A stretch of DNA of 64,000 nucleotides. It comes from Streptomyces sp. NBC_01353 (GTDB lineage: Bacteria > Actinomycetota > Actinomycetes > Streptomycetales > Streptomycetaceae). The notes beneath the pieces are model-generated. The model was not told where the DNA came from, made no database searches, and saw only the letters and a list, made by a program, of their open reading frames with translations. The stretch is from positions 744,001 through 808,000 of the forward strand of contig NZ_CP108352.1 in the NCBI RefSeq assembly GCF_036237275.1, written 5' to 3'. Both the position numbers and the translations under genes were made by a program. Positions 1-9,091 of this stretch are shown here, piece after piece (position 1 is the first letter of the stretch; the number at the start of each line of letters is the position of its first letter).

Positions 1-1175
<1,175 letters not shown>

Positions 1176-1186
1176 AGGCACGAAAA

Positions 1187-1225
1187 GAGGCGCCTGACCT
1201 GGGCTTTTGCCCGATCAGGCGCCTC
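1187..1225 (+). terminator. Rho-independent-type terminator of the aldehyde dehydrogenase
   Basis: An 11-bp perfect stem, GAGGCGCCTGA pairing with TCAGGCGCCTC, begins 12 bases after the stop codon. The loop contains a short T run. Near-identical hairpins occur at 48966-49003 and 58693-58730. Confidence 0.85.
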
Positions 1226-1338
1226 TCACTTGCCCCGCTTAGGGAGGGGTCGCGTTCACGCCGAAACTCCCATTTCATCCCACCGGTATCCCGCTCCTGA
1301 CCAGCTCTTCCGGACCAGTCACGGACCAAAAGTCCGGC

Positions 1339-1965
1339 TCACCCCATAGGCGCCTCACCCCGGCTGACGCGGTCCCACTCCTCCATGGACTGCTCGATGA
1401 GACGATTGGCCTGCTCCCGGACGCCGTCCAGGAACTTGACGTAGTGACGGAACAAGACCTCGATGCTCTGGCCCGCGCGGCGAGCACATTCGGCCGGGTC
1501 GACACCGGAGTACAACCCAAACGAGATGCCTGCGTGCCTGAGATCGTAGGGCCGCTTGGCCAGCCCAGAGGTGAGCTCCATGCGTGTCAGCACGTACTTC
1601 CGTGCCCGCGCCCACGTCGTGCGCCGCGGGGTCCACGTAGTTGCCAGCCTGGTTCCGGAACAGCCGGCCGTCCGATGCCACACCGAAGCGTTCGATGTGT
1701 GCGCGGAGGATACGCACGAACTGCGGCGGGATGGGCACAGGCCGGGTCGCGGTAGCCGCGCGGCGCTTGAGCGAGTGCACCTCATGCACCGCGCCGTCAT
1801 CCGTCCACTCCTTGCCTGCAGTGACGACACCGCCCGACAGGTTGAGCATGCCCCACCCGGTCTCGGGCAGATAGCACTGCTCCAGCCGGAGGTGAATGAC
1901 CTCCGCCGGCCGCATCGCCGCGTAGTACATACAACCGAAGAACGCCTCCACGATGTCGAGGCCGC
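1339..1965 (-). pseudogene. Tyrosine recombinase (phage/ICE-type integrase), 5'-truncated and frameshifted
   Basis: Only the catalytic domain remains. Reading leftward from about 1960, one frame gives VEAFFGCMYYAAMRPAEV, with the first catalytic Arg in MRPAEV, and continues to AGNYVDPAA. Near 1621 the frame changes, and the second frame continues with WARARKYVLT, AKRPYDLRHAG (second Arg and His), GQSIEVLFRHYVKFLDG (probable Tyr nucleophile) and the tail EEWDRVSRGEAPMG. The SAM-like N-terminal DNA-binding domain is missing: upstream the sequence becomes a PIN-domain gene instead. This is a common Streptomyces integrase type. With at least one frameshift and no N-terminus it cannot be functional. 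It lies directly beside repeat copy A. Confidence 0.88.
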
Positions 1966-2207
1966 CCGCGCCTTTTCGTCGCCCACCGGGACTGCGCGCG
2001 GTCCGGAGAGCACCCAGTTCAGGCCAGAGTTGTCCGTAAGGGCGTGGACGGCCTCGATGATGGCGAGCTCGCTGATCACAACCTCCATGCCGCGCGAGCG
2101 CACTCAGCAACCAGGGCCACCACCTGCTCGTCGTCGGCGAGCAGCTTCGAGAGCCCCTCGCTGTCGAGGACCAGCGTCCCCTCGTGACTCAGCTTGCGGC
2201 GGGCCAC
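1963..2207 (-). pseudogene. PIN-domain toxin (VapC-like), frameshifted and 3'-truncated
   Basis: Starting at a GTG at 2207 the frame reads ARRKLSHEGTLVLDSEGL, with the Asp of LVLDSEGL as the first PIN acidic residue, and continues to DDEQVVALVAE. It then hits a stop. One missing base near 2103 shifts the frame; the continuation is RSRGMEVVISELAIIEAVHA, with the acidic residue of IIEAVH, to LNWVLSGPRAVPVGDEKARA. There the sequence passes abruptly into the integrase remnant at about 1963. The PIN family cleaves RNA and is usually paired with an antitoxin; the matching small gene lies directly upstream and overlaps by 19 bases. I infer a dead toxin gene cut by a recombination event that fused its 5' half to an integrase 3' half. 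Confidence 0.7.
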
Positions 2208-2302
2208 TCGGCCTCCTCGGCGAACGCCTCGTCGAAGACCTGCCGCGCCCGCTGCCGGGCCTGCCCGGAGGCCGGCCCCTTACGGTTCTCATAGTCCGCC
2301 AT
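2189..2302 (-). CDS. Small antitoxin-like protein paired with the PIN remnant (37 aa)
   Basis: The ATG at 2302 opens a 37-codon frame. Its product, MADYENRKGPASGQARQRAR followed by an acidic segment FDEAFAEEAEW, is short, charged and probably helical. It overlaps the start of the PIN toxin remnant, the usual antitoxin-toxin arrangement (antitoxin first, coupled translation). I do not see a complete DNA-binding domain, so this may be the C-terminal part of a longer antitoxin: the frame is also open upstream of the ATG. Function is inferred from position and composition only. Confidence 0.5.
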   Translation of the reverse strand: MADYENRKGPASGQARQRARQVFDEAFAEEAEWPAAS

Positions 2303-2337
2303 GCGCTGCGTCGCCGTATGAGCGTCGGCCGCTTCGC

Positions 2338-2409
2338 GTGACCCGGGCGGGCTCGGCCTTCCGCCGAGCCCGCCACTCCGACTCCACTCCGGAGCCGCAT
2401 CCGGGTCAC
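2338..2409 (-). terminator. Nested hairpin terminating the ABC-GH30-GH10-GH62 operon
   Basis: An inner 12-bp perfect stem (GGCGGGCTCGGC with GCCGAGCCCGCC, 2346-2374) lies inside an outer 9-bp stem, GTGACCCGG at 2338 with CCGGGTCAC at 2401. It sits immediately past the stop of the GH62 gene. Confidence 0.8.
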
Positions 2410-2413
2410 GTCG

Positions 2414-3895
2414 TCAGCGCTGCAGTGCCAGCAGTCCTGGCCGGTAGGGCCACTGGCCGTATTCGCCGCCGGAGTTGGGGTCGCGTCCCTGATAGAGGAA
2501 CTGCAAGTTGCAGGGATCGACGGTGAAGGTCTGATCTGCGCTGGTGCGGATCAGTTCGCCATGGCTGATGTCGTTGGTCCAGGTGGCGCCGCTGTTGGCC
2601 TTGCCGGCGAAGGGGTTGCTCTCGGTCGCGGCCTGGGGCGTCCACGAGCCGTTCAGACTGGTGGCCGTGAACGAGCGGAAGTACCGGCCCTGCGACCCGA
2701 TCGCCTCGACGATCATGAGGTAGCGGTTCTGGCCCTGGAGCTTGTAGACCTGCGGCGCTTCGAACAGGTTGTTCGTCGTGTCGCTCATGATCGTCGTGTA
2801 GGTCGAGCCGAAGCTGCTCGGGAAGTTCCCGATCGGCATGCTGGCCCGGTAGATCTTGCCGTTGTCACCGGCGAAGAACAGGTACATGTTCGTGCCGTCA
2901 GCGATGAGCGTCTGGTCGATAGGTCCTGTCGTGGAGCCGGTGATGCTTCCGGAGAAGAGCACCTGCTGTGAGGACCAGCCATTGGGGTTGGAGGGGTCGC
3001 TCGACGTCCGGTAGGAGAAGGCGCTCCCACCCCCCCACTGATAGGCGAGCACCCAGATGTTCTTCGGTGCGAAGTAGAAGAGTGTGGGCGCGACGACGGA
3101 AGTCGACATGGTGTTCTGGCTGGCCGAGGCCATCTCCGACCAGTTGCCGAACAGGCCGAAGTTCATCGAACCCCAGCCCGCTCCCGTTCCCGCGGCGCCG
3201 TGCGTCGTCGCATAGACGAGGTGCTTGCCGTTGTAGGGGGCGACGGTGAAGTCCTTGAGCGAGGCCCAGCCCGACTTGGGCTGCGCCAGCGCGCCCGTCG
3301 ATGTCCAGCGGTACGACGACGGAAGGGCGCACCCGCCGGGGGTGCCGGCGCCGACCTTGACGAGCTGCCACTGCTGGTTGGTGCCACCCCAGTCGTCGTA
3401 CTGGACGATGTTCGCGTTGTCGGCAGTGGAGCCGCCTTGCACTTCGAGGGCCTTGCCGCTGTGGCGCGCGATGAGCCTCACGTAGCCGTCCGGGCTGTCG
3501 GCCAGCCGCCACTGCTGGTCGGTGCCGTTCAGGTCGGCCCACTGGACGATCGCGCCGCCGTTGGCGGTGGACCCGTTGTGGACGTCCAGCACCTTGCCGG
3601 AGTGACGGGACTTGATGCGGTAATAGCCGCCGCCGGAGTCGACGAACTGCCACTGCTGCTGGTTCTGGTCGTTCCTGGACCACTGGGTGATGCGGGCACC
3701 GTCGTTGGTCGCCAGGTTGTAGACGTCCAGGGCCTTGCCGCTGTTGCGGTTGACCAGCACATACGAGGCGTTGGTGTCGATGATCGGCGCCGCGCCGGCG
3801 GGCTGGGCGCCGAGGTAGGCAGCCAGGAACAGCAAGGGCACAAGGGCGGCGAGCAGTCCTCTCAGGTGGAACGGGGACGGATGGCGAAACGACAT
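2414..3895 (-). CDS. Secreted CBM13-GH62 alpha-L-arabinofuranosidase
   Basis: Releases L-arabinose side chains from arabinoxylan outside the cell. The 493-aa product has a signal peptide (residues 1-36, hydrophobic core [15 protein letters not shown]), a ricin-type CBM13 domain of three repeats (about 40-180, QQW/QQQW motifs), and a GH62 five-bladed propeller (about 190-493). By comparison with characterised Streptomyces GH62 enzymes the expected catalytic residues are present: Asp215 in SLKDFTVAP (base), Asp327 in GPIDQTL and Glu379 in NLFEAPQVY (acid). It is the last gene of the leftward operon; its ATG overlaps the cupin stop by one base (TGATG) and AAGGAG precedes it. A related but wrecked CBM13-GH62 gene lies at 40.9 kb. 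Confidence 0.95.
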   Translation of the reverse strand: MSFRHPSPFHLRGLLAALVPLLFLAAYLGAQPAGAAPIIDTNASYVLVNRNSGKALDVYNLATNDGARITQWSRNDQNQQQWQFVDSGGGYYRIKSRHSGKVLDVHNGSTANGGAIVQWADLNGTDQQWRLADSPDGYVRLIARHSGKALEVQGGSTADNANIVQYDDWGGTNQQWQLVKVGAGTPGGCALPSSYRWTSTGALAQPKSGWASLKDFTVAPYNGKHLVYATTHGAAGTGAGWGSMNFGLFGNWSEMASASQNTMSTSVVAPTLFYFAPKNIWVLAYQWGGGSAFSYRTSSDPSNPNGWSSQQVLFSGSITGSTTGPIDQTLIADGTNMYLFFAGDNGKIYRASMPIGNFPSSFGSTYTTIMSDTTNNLFEAPQVYKLQGQNRYLMIVEAIGSQGRYFRSFTATSLNGSWTPQAATESNPFAGKANSGATWTNDISHGELIRTSADQTFTVDPCNLQFLYQGRDPNSGGEYGQWPYRPGLLALQR

Positions 3896-4638
3896 CAGAA
3901 GAGCTCCTTCGGGGGGCGGGGGTGAGGTGACCCCGACGAACCGCAGACCGGCTGCGCCGGGGAGTCAGGGACGGGATAGGCGTGAAGACGGCCGCACATG
4001 CCGAAGAGTTGGTGCTCCGGGCGCTCCAGTCGTGACACTTCGCCGTGGCCGAGGTGGGAGAGGTCTCCGGCCTTCAGCCGTTCCAACTGGCGACCGGTCT
4101 CTTCGGCCGCGGCCAGGGGGCCGTCACGCCAGCGGATCCGCCAGTCGTCAAGAAGCTCACTTTTCAGGCGGTGGGCCGCGCTGTGGAACTCCGGGAGCCC
4201 GCCTTCGCGCAGGGCCAGGAAACCCTCGAGTGCCAGGTCGCGGCGGCGGCGCGCCGCCGCGGCCCGGTCGCTGGTCAGGGCGGCCGCCGCGTGGTAGGCG
4301 TGGGGATCGGCCAGTACGGGAGCGGGGAAGGTGAAGACGGCGTCGCCGGCCTCGGGGAGTCCGCTGTTCTGCATGAGCACCACGAGGCGCAGGCCGCCGT
4401 CGTTGACGAGGCGGTGGATCGTGCCGGGGGTGAACCAGACGACGTCGCCGGGGTGCAGCGGGGTTTCGGCGAGGCCGGAGGCGGCGAGGGTCTGGACACT
4501 GCCCGCGCCGTCGATGACGACGTAGGCTTCGGAGCAGACGAGGTGCATATGGGGGGTGCCGCCGCACAGCCCGTCGGCGGCCTCCCAGTCGTACACGGTC
4601 AACCCGGAGATCCCCACGCCGCCGGGGAGCGGGCTCAC
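3895..4638 (-). CDS. Cupin-domain protein of the hemicellulose operon
   Basis: A cytoplasmic single-cupin protein of about 247 aa. The barrel motifs are visible: [19 protein letters not shown] carries the metal-ligand His, His and Glu pattern, and [19 protein letters not shown] carries the second motif with its His. I chose the GTG at 4638 because it overlaps the upstream PmoA-like stop as GTGA, matching the coupling throughout this operon; an ATG at 4683 is possible. The C-terminal half is helical and charged. The Pro-rich last about 20 residues run through the RBS of the next gene, so this tail may not matter. Its job is unknown; together with the neighbouring oxidoreductase and PmoA-like protein it suggests handling of a modified sugar or sugar acid. 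Confidence 0.8.
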   Translation of the reverse strand: MSPLPGGVGISGLTVYDWEAADGLCGGTPHMHLVCSEAYVVIDGAGSVQTLAASGLAETPLHPGDVVWFTPGTIHRLVNDGGLRLVVLMQNSGLPEAGDAVFTFPAPVLADPHAYHAAAALTSDRAAAARRRRDLALEGFLALREGGLPEFHSAAHRLKSELLDDWRIRWRDGPLAAAEETGRQLERLKAGDLSHLGHGEVSRLERPEHQLFGMCGRLHAYPVPDSPAQPVCGSSGSPHPRPPKELF

Positions 4639-5513
4639 CACGGGTGTTCCGCGAGGTGGCGAGACAGGCGCCCTAAGGTCCACGCACCGTCGGCCACGAC
4701 GATCCGGTAGCGGCGCGACAGGGTGTCGCCCGGGGCCAGCGGCAGTTCCTTGTCGAACGCCAGGGACGGGTTGACGGCGGGGATGGGCTCACTGCGGACG
4801 AACCAGTGGCAGGGAGCGTCAGGATCGTCCAGGAACAGGAGCGTGGAGGAGCGGTCGACTTCGTCGTGCGTGCCGACGAAGGCCAGCCAGTCGCCCTGCT
4901 CGCCCATCGCGGGGCCGATCACGTCGCCGCCGGTGAAGTCGCGCGGACCCCGCCAGAACAGCCCGGAGTATCCGGCGAGCTCCCTGCCCTGAGTGCCGGG
5001 GCTGCCGAATGTCAGCTCGGTGTCGTGGACGTTGGTCAGCGCGGTGGTGACCTCCAGGATCCAGGAATCAGCCTCGACGTCACGGGCGGTCAGCGTGCGG
5101 CGCTCGTCGATCCAGTGCTCCCCCGCCATCGTTTGCCAGGCCAGGTCCTCGGTGATGACGGCCCGGCCGTGGCCCGTTTCGGCGGATACGGCGAGGCTGC
5201 GCATCGTGCCGAGGTTCGGCAGGTCCACGTAGCCCTGGCCACGCAGGTAGGTGCCGCCGCCCCAGAAGTTCTGCCCCGACACCCACGACGCCGTGATCTG
5301 GAGGCCCTTGTGCCAGCGGTGGTCGTGCGGCCGGTATCCGGTGACGACGTCGCCGGCGAGCGTGCGCACCGGATGTAGGTAGGGCTTCGGCGCCTCGAAG
5401 GGGTCCATGACCGGCCGGTGCACGTACCGGAAGAGGTCGACGCCGCGCGTTCGGACGGTCAACGAGTCCTTGTTCTCGAGGAGTTCAAAGTTCTCGAGCG
5501 GTTCGAAGGTCAT
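4635..5513 (-). CDS. PmoA-like (DUF6807) family protein
   Basis: 292 aa, no signal peptide. The sequence matches the family misnamed after methane monooxygenase subunit A and common in polysaccharide and sugar-acid loci of Actinobacteria and Bacteroidetes. Recognisable features are RYVHRPVMDPFEAPKPYLHP near the N-terminus, the His-rich YRPHDHRWHKGLQ, and GYSGLFWRGPRDFTGGDV. No biochemical activity is established for the family to my knowledge. The ATG at 5513 overlaps the stop of the upstream oxidoreductase (ATGA), and its own stop overlaps the cupin start (GTGA), so the three genes are translated as a unit. I infer that the product acts on the same intracellular metabolite as the oxidoreductase. 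Confidence 0.85.
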   Translation of the reverse strand: MTFEPLENFELLENKDSLTVRTRGVDLFRYVHRPVMDPFEAPKPYLHPVRTLAGDVVTGYRPHDHRWHKGLQITASWVSGQNFWGGGTYLRGQGYVDLPNLGTMRSLAVSAETGHGRAVITEDLAWQTMAGEHWIDERRTLTARDVEADSWILEVTTALTNVHDTELTFGSPGTQGRELAGYSGLFWRGPRDFTGGDVIGPAMGEQGDWLAFVGTHDEVDRSSTLLFLDDPDAPCHWFVRSEPIPAVNPSLAFDKELPLAPGDTLSRRYRIVVADGAWTLGRLSRHLAEHPW

Positions 5514-6556
5514 CGGAACACCTCCGGGAGCCCTCCGTTGAGCGAGCCGTAGAACGGGTCGGCCGCGGTGATCTCCCCGCGCCGGACCGGCAGGCCGGTG
5601 ATCGCGGCCTTGTACAAGGCGGTCACCAGTTCCATCGTGGATCTGCCGAGGTCGGGGCGGATCCCCGCCTCGTAGCCGTCCAGGAAGTCCGCGAGCTGGG
5701 CGGTGTGTGAGCTGGGCAGGTCGTCCGGCGGGTTCCACTTCACGCCGGGCGAACCGGTGGTGAACGTCCAGTCCGCGTTGGAGTAGCCGTACAGATGGCG
5801 CAGCTCGACCGTGGCCTCGGTGAGATCGAACCGCAGGTAGCTCTCCTCGCGTGGGGAGAGGACGCTGTTGACGACCGTCGCGATGGCTCCGCTCTCGAAC
5901 CGGACCAGGGCCGTGGACACGTCCTCGGTCTGGACGTCGCGCTCCAGGCGGCCGGCCATCGCGCGTACCTCGGCCCATTCGCCGAGCACCGCGAGCATCA
6001 GGTCCATCTGGTGGATGCCGTGGCCCAGCGTCGGGCCACCGCCCTCGCTCTCCCAGGTGCCGCGCCAGGGCACGTCGTAGTAGGCGTCGTCGCGGTACCA
6101 CGCCGTGACGCACTGCGCGACCAGCGGACGGCCCAGCGTCCCGGCCGCGATCCGGTCCCGCAGGTACCGGGCCCCCGTGCCGTACCTGTGCTGGAACACC
6201 GCGCCCGCGACGGCGGGCCCCTCGGCGGCATGAATCCGGTCGAGCTCGGCCAGCGACAGCGCCACCGGCTTCTCGCACCACACCCACGCCCCAGCCTCCA
6301 GGCAGGCCACGGCCTGGTCGGCGTGGAGGAACGGAGGCGTGCACAGGTGCACGAGGTCCGGCCTCTGCTCCTGGAGCATCGTGTGCAGGTCGGTGTAGAC
6401 CGCGGGAATGCCGTGTTCGGCCGCGAACGCCTCGGCGCGCGCGGCGTCCACGTCGACGGCGGCCACGATCACGGCCCGGTGTGCCTGGGCCCGGAGGGCG
6501 GGAACGTGGCAGATGCCCGCGATCCCGCCCGTACCGACGATCGCCGTTCTGATCAT
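5510..6556 (-). CDS. Gfo/Idh/MocA family NAD(P)-dependent oxidoreductase
   Basis: 348 aa, cytoplasmic. The N-terminal Rossmann fold has the glycine motif TAIVGTGGIAGICHVPAL; the EKP motif typical of the family is in WVWCEKPVALSLAELDRIHA, followed by a C-terminal substrate domain with GGGPTLGHGIHQMDL (candidate catalytic His). Members oxidise or reduce sugar hydroxyls, inositols or sugar acids; the substrate cannot be read from sequence. Its start overlaps the upstream GH10 xylanase stop and its stop overlaps the PmoA-like start (both ATGA), so a cytoplasmic redox step is tightly coupled to production of secreted xylanases. Candidate substrates are uronic or methylated sugars released from xylan (inference). 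Confidence 0.9.
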   Translation of the reverse strand: MIRTAIVGTGGIAGICHVPALRAQAHRAVIVAAVDVDAARAEAFAAEHGIPAVYTDLHTMLQEQRPDLVHLCTPPFLHADQAVACLEAGAWVWCEKPVALSLAELDRIHAAEGPAVAGAVFQHRYGTGARYLRDRIAAGTLGRPLVAQCVTAWYRDDAYYDVPWRGTWESEGGGPTLGHGIHQMDLMLAVLGEWAEVRAMAGRLERDVQTEDVSTALVRFESGAIATVVNSVLSPREESYLRFDLTEATVELRHLYGYSNADWTFTTGSPGVKWNPPDDLPSSHTAQLADFLDGYEAGIRPDLGRSTMELVTALYKAAITGLPVRRGEITAADPFYGSLNGGLPEVFR

Positions 6557-7629
6557 CCGCCCAGTACCTCCTTGATCGAGTGGTAGGCGGGCTTGGGCCG
6601 CAGGTTCTCGTCGTAGGGCAGCGCCGCGCCCTCACCGGGGAAGACGGAGGGGATCCACGAGTACTTGTCCGTGTAGTCCCAGATGGTGATGCCGACGCAC
6701 TTCTCCACCGCCAGGCAGGCCTTGACATAGTCCGCGTACCAGGTGGCCTGGGTGGCGAGCTGCTCCAGGGTCGCGGGGAGGTTCATCCGGATGTCGAGCT
6801 CGGTGACCGCGACCTCGACCCCGAGGTCGGCGAAGCGCTGCATGTTCTGCTGGACGTCGGTGGGGAAGCCGTACTGGAGCGCCAGATGGCCCTGGATGCC
6901 GAAGCCCTCCACCGGGACGCCGTCGGCCTTCAACTGCTTGATCAGGGTGTAGTAGGCGTCGCTCTTGGGGCCGATCCAGTCGACGTTGTAGTCGTTGAGG
7001 TACAGCTTGGCTTGGTGGTCGGCCTCGTGGGCCCAGCGCAAGGCGTCGGCGATGTAGCCGGGGCCGAGCGTCTTGTAGAAGAGCGACTCGCGGTAGGTGC
7101 CGTCCTCGTTGAAGGCCTCGTTGACGACGTCCCAGTGGATCACCTGGCCCTTGAAGTGCCGGACCACCGTCTGGATGTGGTTCTTGAGGATGGCGCGCAG
7201 CTCTTCAGGGGTCCAGGTGCCGTCGGTGAGCCAGGCGGGGAGCTGGTTGTGCCAGAGGAGCGTGTGGCCGCGGACCTTCTGGTGGTGGGCCTTGGCGAAG
7301 GCGACGACCTCGTCGGCGGCGGTGAAGTCGAAGACGCCGCGCGCGGGCTCGGTGGCGTACCACTTCATGGCGTTGCCGGCGGTGGTCTGCCCGAATTCAC
7401 TGCCGAGGAGCTTCAGATAGGCGGCGTCGGTGAACTCGGGGTTGTCAGTGGCGGAGCCGAAGTACTTGTGGTGCTTCTTGGCCAGTTCGCCGAGCGTCGC
7501 GGGACGGGGCTCGGCGGCTGCGGGCGCGGCGGCGAGGCCGGCCGCGAGGCAGGCGGCGGCGGACAGGGCGGTGAGAATCCGGGACGTGGTGCGCATCCGG
7601 GACGCGGCGGGTATCCGGGACTTGGACAT
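6553..7629 (-). CDS. Secreted endo-1,4-beta-xylanase, GH10 catalytic domain only
   Basis: Hydrolyses the xylan backbone outside the cell. The 358-aa product begins with a signal peptide (cleavage near AAAPAAAEP, residue 40) followed by a single GH10 barrel with no binding module. The acid/base Glu171 is in WDVVNEAF and the nucleophile Glu277 is in TELDIR; both are intact. GAGGAG lies six bases before the ATG. It follows the GH30 gene after 26 bases and overlaps the oxidoreductase start by four bases. It differs clearly from the modular XlnA at 17.6 kb, so the locus holds two GH10 enzymes. Confidence 0.95.
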   Translation of the reverse strand: MSKSRIPAASRMRTTSRILTALSAAACLAAGLAAAPAAAEPRPATLGELAKKHHKYFGSATDNPEFTDAAYLKLLGSEFGQTTAGNAMKWYATEPARGVFDFTAADEVVAFAKAHHQKVRGHTLLWHNQLPAWLTDGTWTPEELRAILKNHIQTVVRHFKGQVIHWDVVNEAFNEDGTYRESLFYKTLGPGYIADALRWAHEADHQAKLYLNDYNVDWIGPKSDAYYTLIKQLKADGVPVEGFGIQGHLALQYGFPTDVQQNMQRFADLGVEVAVTELDIRMNLPATLEQLATQATWYADYVKACLAVEKCVGITIWDYTDKYSWIPSVFPGEGAALPYDENLRPKPAYHSIKEVLGG

Positions 7630-7655
7630 GGCCGACTCCTCGTGGGGTGGGCGGT

Positions 7656-9053
7656 TCAGTCGAGGACGATCGTGGTCAGCGCGCGCGGGGCGAGCGTCGC
7701 CGTGAGGGTCGTGCCGTGCGTGGAGACGATGTCGGCCGGGGTGATCGAGCGGGTCTCGTCGGTGACATAACCGTCGGGGTGCCGGTCATGCCCGCCGCGA
7801 AGAGAGAACTCGGCGGAGCTTTCGGTGGTCGCGGTGTTGAGGATCTCGATCACGCGGCTGCCGTCGGTGTTGCGGAAGGCCGTGATCTGCAGTGCCGGGT
7901 CGGCGTTCGTGACCGGCACGCGGACGGCGCCGGGGCGGATGAACCGGCTGAAGGCGGCCAGCGCCCAGTACCGCTTGGACACCCGGTAGTCGTCGCCGGG
8001 GTTGGCGAGCTGGATGAGCCCCCGGGTCGCGCCGAGGGACGCGCCGGTCCAGTAGACGTAGGCATTGGCGTTGCCGACGGTCAGGGTGTTCTGGATGTCG
8101 GCCGCGACGGTGAAACCGTCGTAGCCGCTGCCGTCGTCCCAGTTCTCGTTCCAGGTGGTTCCGTCCGGCGACCATTCCGACATCCACACGCGCTTGTCGG
8201 TCGGCTGCGGGACCTCGGTCGGACCGCTGTAGCGGTGGCCGGTGATGGTCCGCACGGCCTTGCCGGCCGCCGGGTCCGCCTCGATGGCCTCGGTGAAGGC
8301 GACTTGCCGGTCCCAGCCCGCGGCGTCGCAGCAGACCAGCCCGGTCTTCAGTCCGGACGCGCGTACGGTCGGTCCGAGCACCTTGAGGAAGTCGACGGCC
8401 TGCTGCGGGGTGAACCGCATCGAGGCGTAGGTCGCCGTCCAGTCGGGTTCGTTGGTGAACCCGAGGTCGGTGATCCCGATGCCTTCCTGCCGGTAGAACT
8501 TCGCGTACTGGACGAGGTAGTTCGCATAGGCCTGACGCCATTCGGGCCGTAGCTCGCCGCCGTCGCTCTCGCTTCCGTTGGTCTTCATGAAGGCCGGGGC
8601 GCTCCATGCGTCGGCGAAGAACCGTTTGACGCCGTAGGCCTTGGCCTCCTTGGCGAGCCAGACCTGGCCGCCGTCCCAGCCGTCCCAGACGTACTTCGGC
8701 GTGGCGTCCGGCCCGCCGGGATCATCCGGCAAAATCGTCGGCATGTGGTCGTAGACCCTGTCGGTCGACGACCCGATGCCCAGGCGCAGGATCGAAAGGC
8801 CCGCGCCCTTGTCCTTGCTGAGCAGCAGGTCGAGCACCTCGCGCTGCTTCGCCGGGCTGAGGCCGCGCGCGCCGTGCAGCAGGTCGGCCCGCTGGAAGGC
8901 CATCGAGAAGCCGAATCCGTCGATGGGCTGGAGTTCGGCGCGGAAGTCGATGGCGGGTCGGGCGGGGTCGGCGGCGGGTCGCGCGGGGTCGGCCGCGGCC
9001 TGTGATGTGAGCGCTAACATCAGGACGGCTGTCAGTGCGGTCAGGCGTTTCAC
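7656..9053 (-). CDS. Secreted GH30 glycoside hydrolase (xylanase or galactanase subfamily unclear)
   Basis: 465 aa, signal peptide about 1-21, then a GH30 barrel with a C-terminal beta side domain. The acid/base Glu202 is in GFTNEPDW and the nucleophile Glu293 is in VWMSEWSPDG. Bacterial GH30 enzymes include glucuronoxylanases and endo-beta-1,6-galactanases. Xylan neighbours favour the first, but I do not see enough to place the subfamily. The GTG start at 9053 is preceded by GAGGAG. Codon 13 is TTA, the rare leucine codon read by the bldA tRNA, and it lies inside an operator-like palindrome identical in core to the arabinose-locus boxes. The gene follows the ABC permease by 38 bases. Confidence 0.9.
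   Translation of the reverse strand: MKRLTALTAVLMLALTSQAAADPARPAADPARPAIDFRAELQPIDGFGFSMAFQRADLLHGARGLSPAKQREVLDLLLSKDKGAGLSILRLGIGSSTDRVYDHMPTILPDDPGGPDATPKYVWDGWDGGQVWLAKEAKAYGVKRFFADAWSAPAFMKTNGSESDGGELRPEWRQAYANYLVQYAKFYRQEGIGITDLGFTNEPDWTATYASMRFTPQQAVDFLKVLGPTVRASGLKTGLVCCDAAGWDRQVAFTEAIEADPAAGKAVRTITGHRYSGPTEVPQPTDKRVWMSEWSPDGTTWNENWDDGSGYDGFTVAADIQNTLTVGNANAYVYWTGASLGATRGLIQLANPGDDYRVSKRYWALAAFSRFIRPGAVRVPVTNADPALQITAFRNTDGSRVIEILNTATTESSAEFSLRGGHDRHPDGYVTDETRSITPADIVSTHGTTLTATLAPRALTTIVLD
9004..9021. promoter_or_regulatory. AraR-like operator embedded in the GH30 signal-peptide codons
   Basis: GATGTGAGCGCTAACATC is an 18-bp near-perfect palindrome. Its complement contains TGTTAGCGCTCACA, identical over 14 bp to the boxes at 23821 and 34120. 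It covers GH30 codons 11-17. Binding by the arabinose-locus LacI protein is inference. Confidence 0.6.
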
Positions 9054-9091
9054 AAGGGGTCTCCTCGGGGGTGGAGGTCACGCGGAACGGG

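Noticed and set aside
1187-1225. GAGGCGCC hairpin as part of a tRNA gene used as an integration target
   Set aside because: The hairpin has an 11-bp stem with a loop of 17 bases and no tRNA arms; it follows a stop codon directly and is best read as a terminator.
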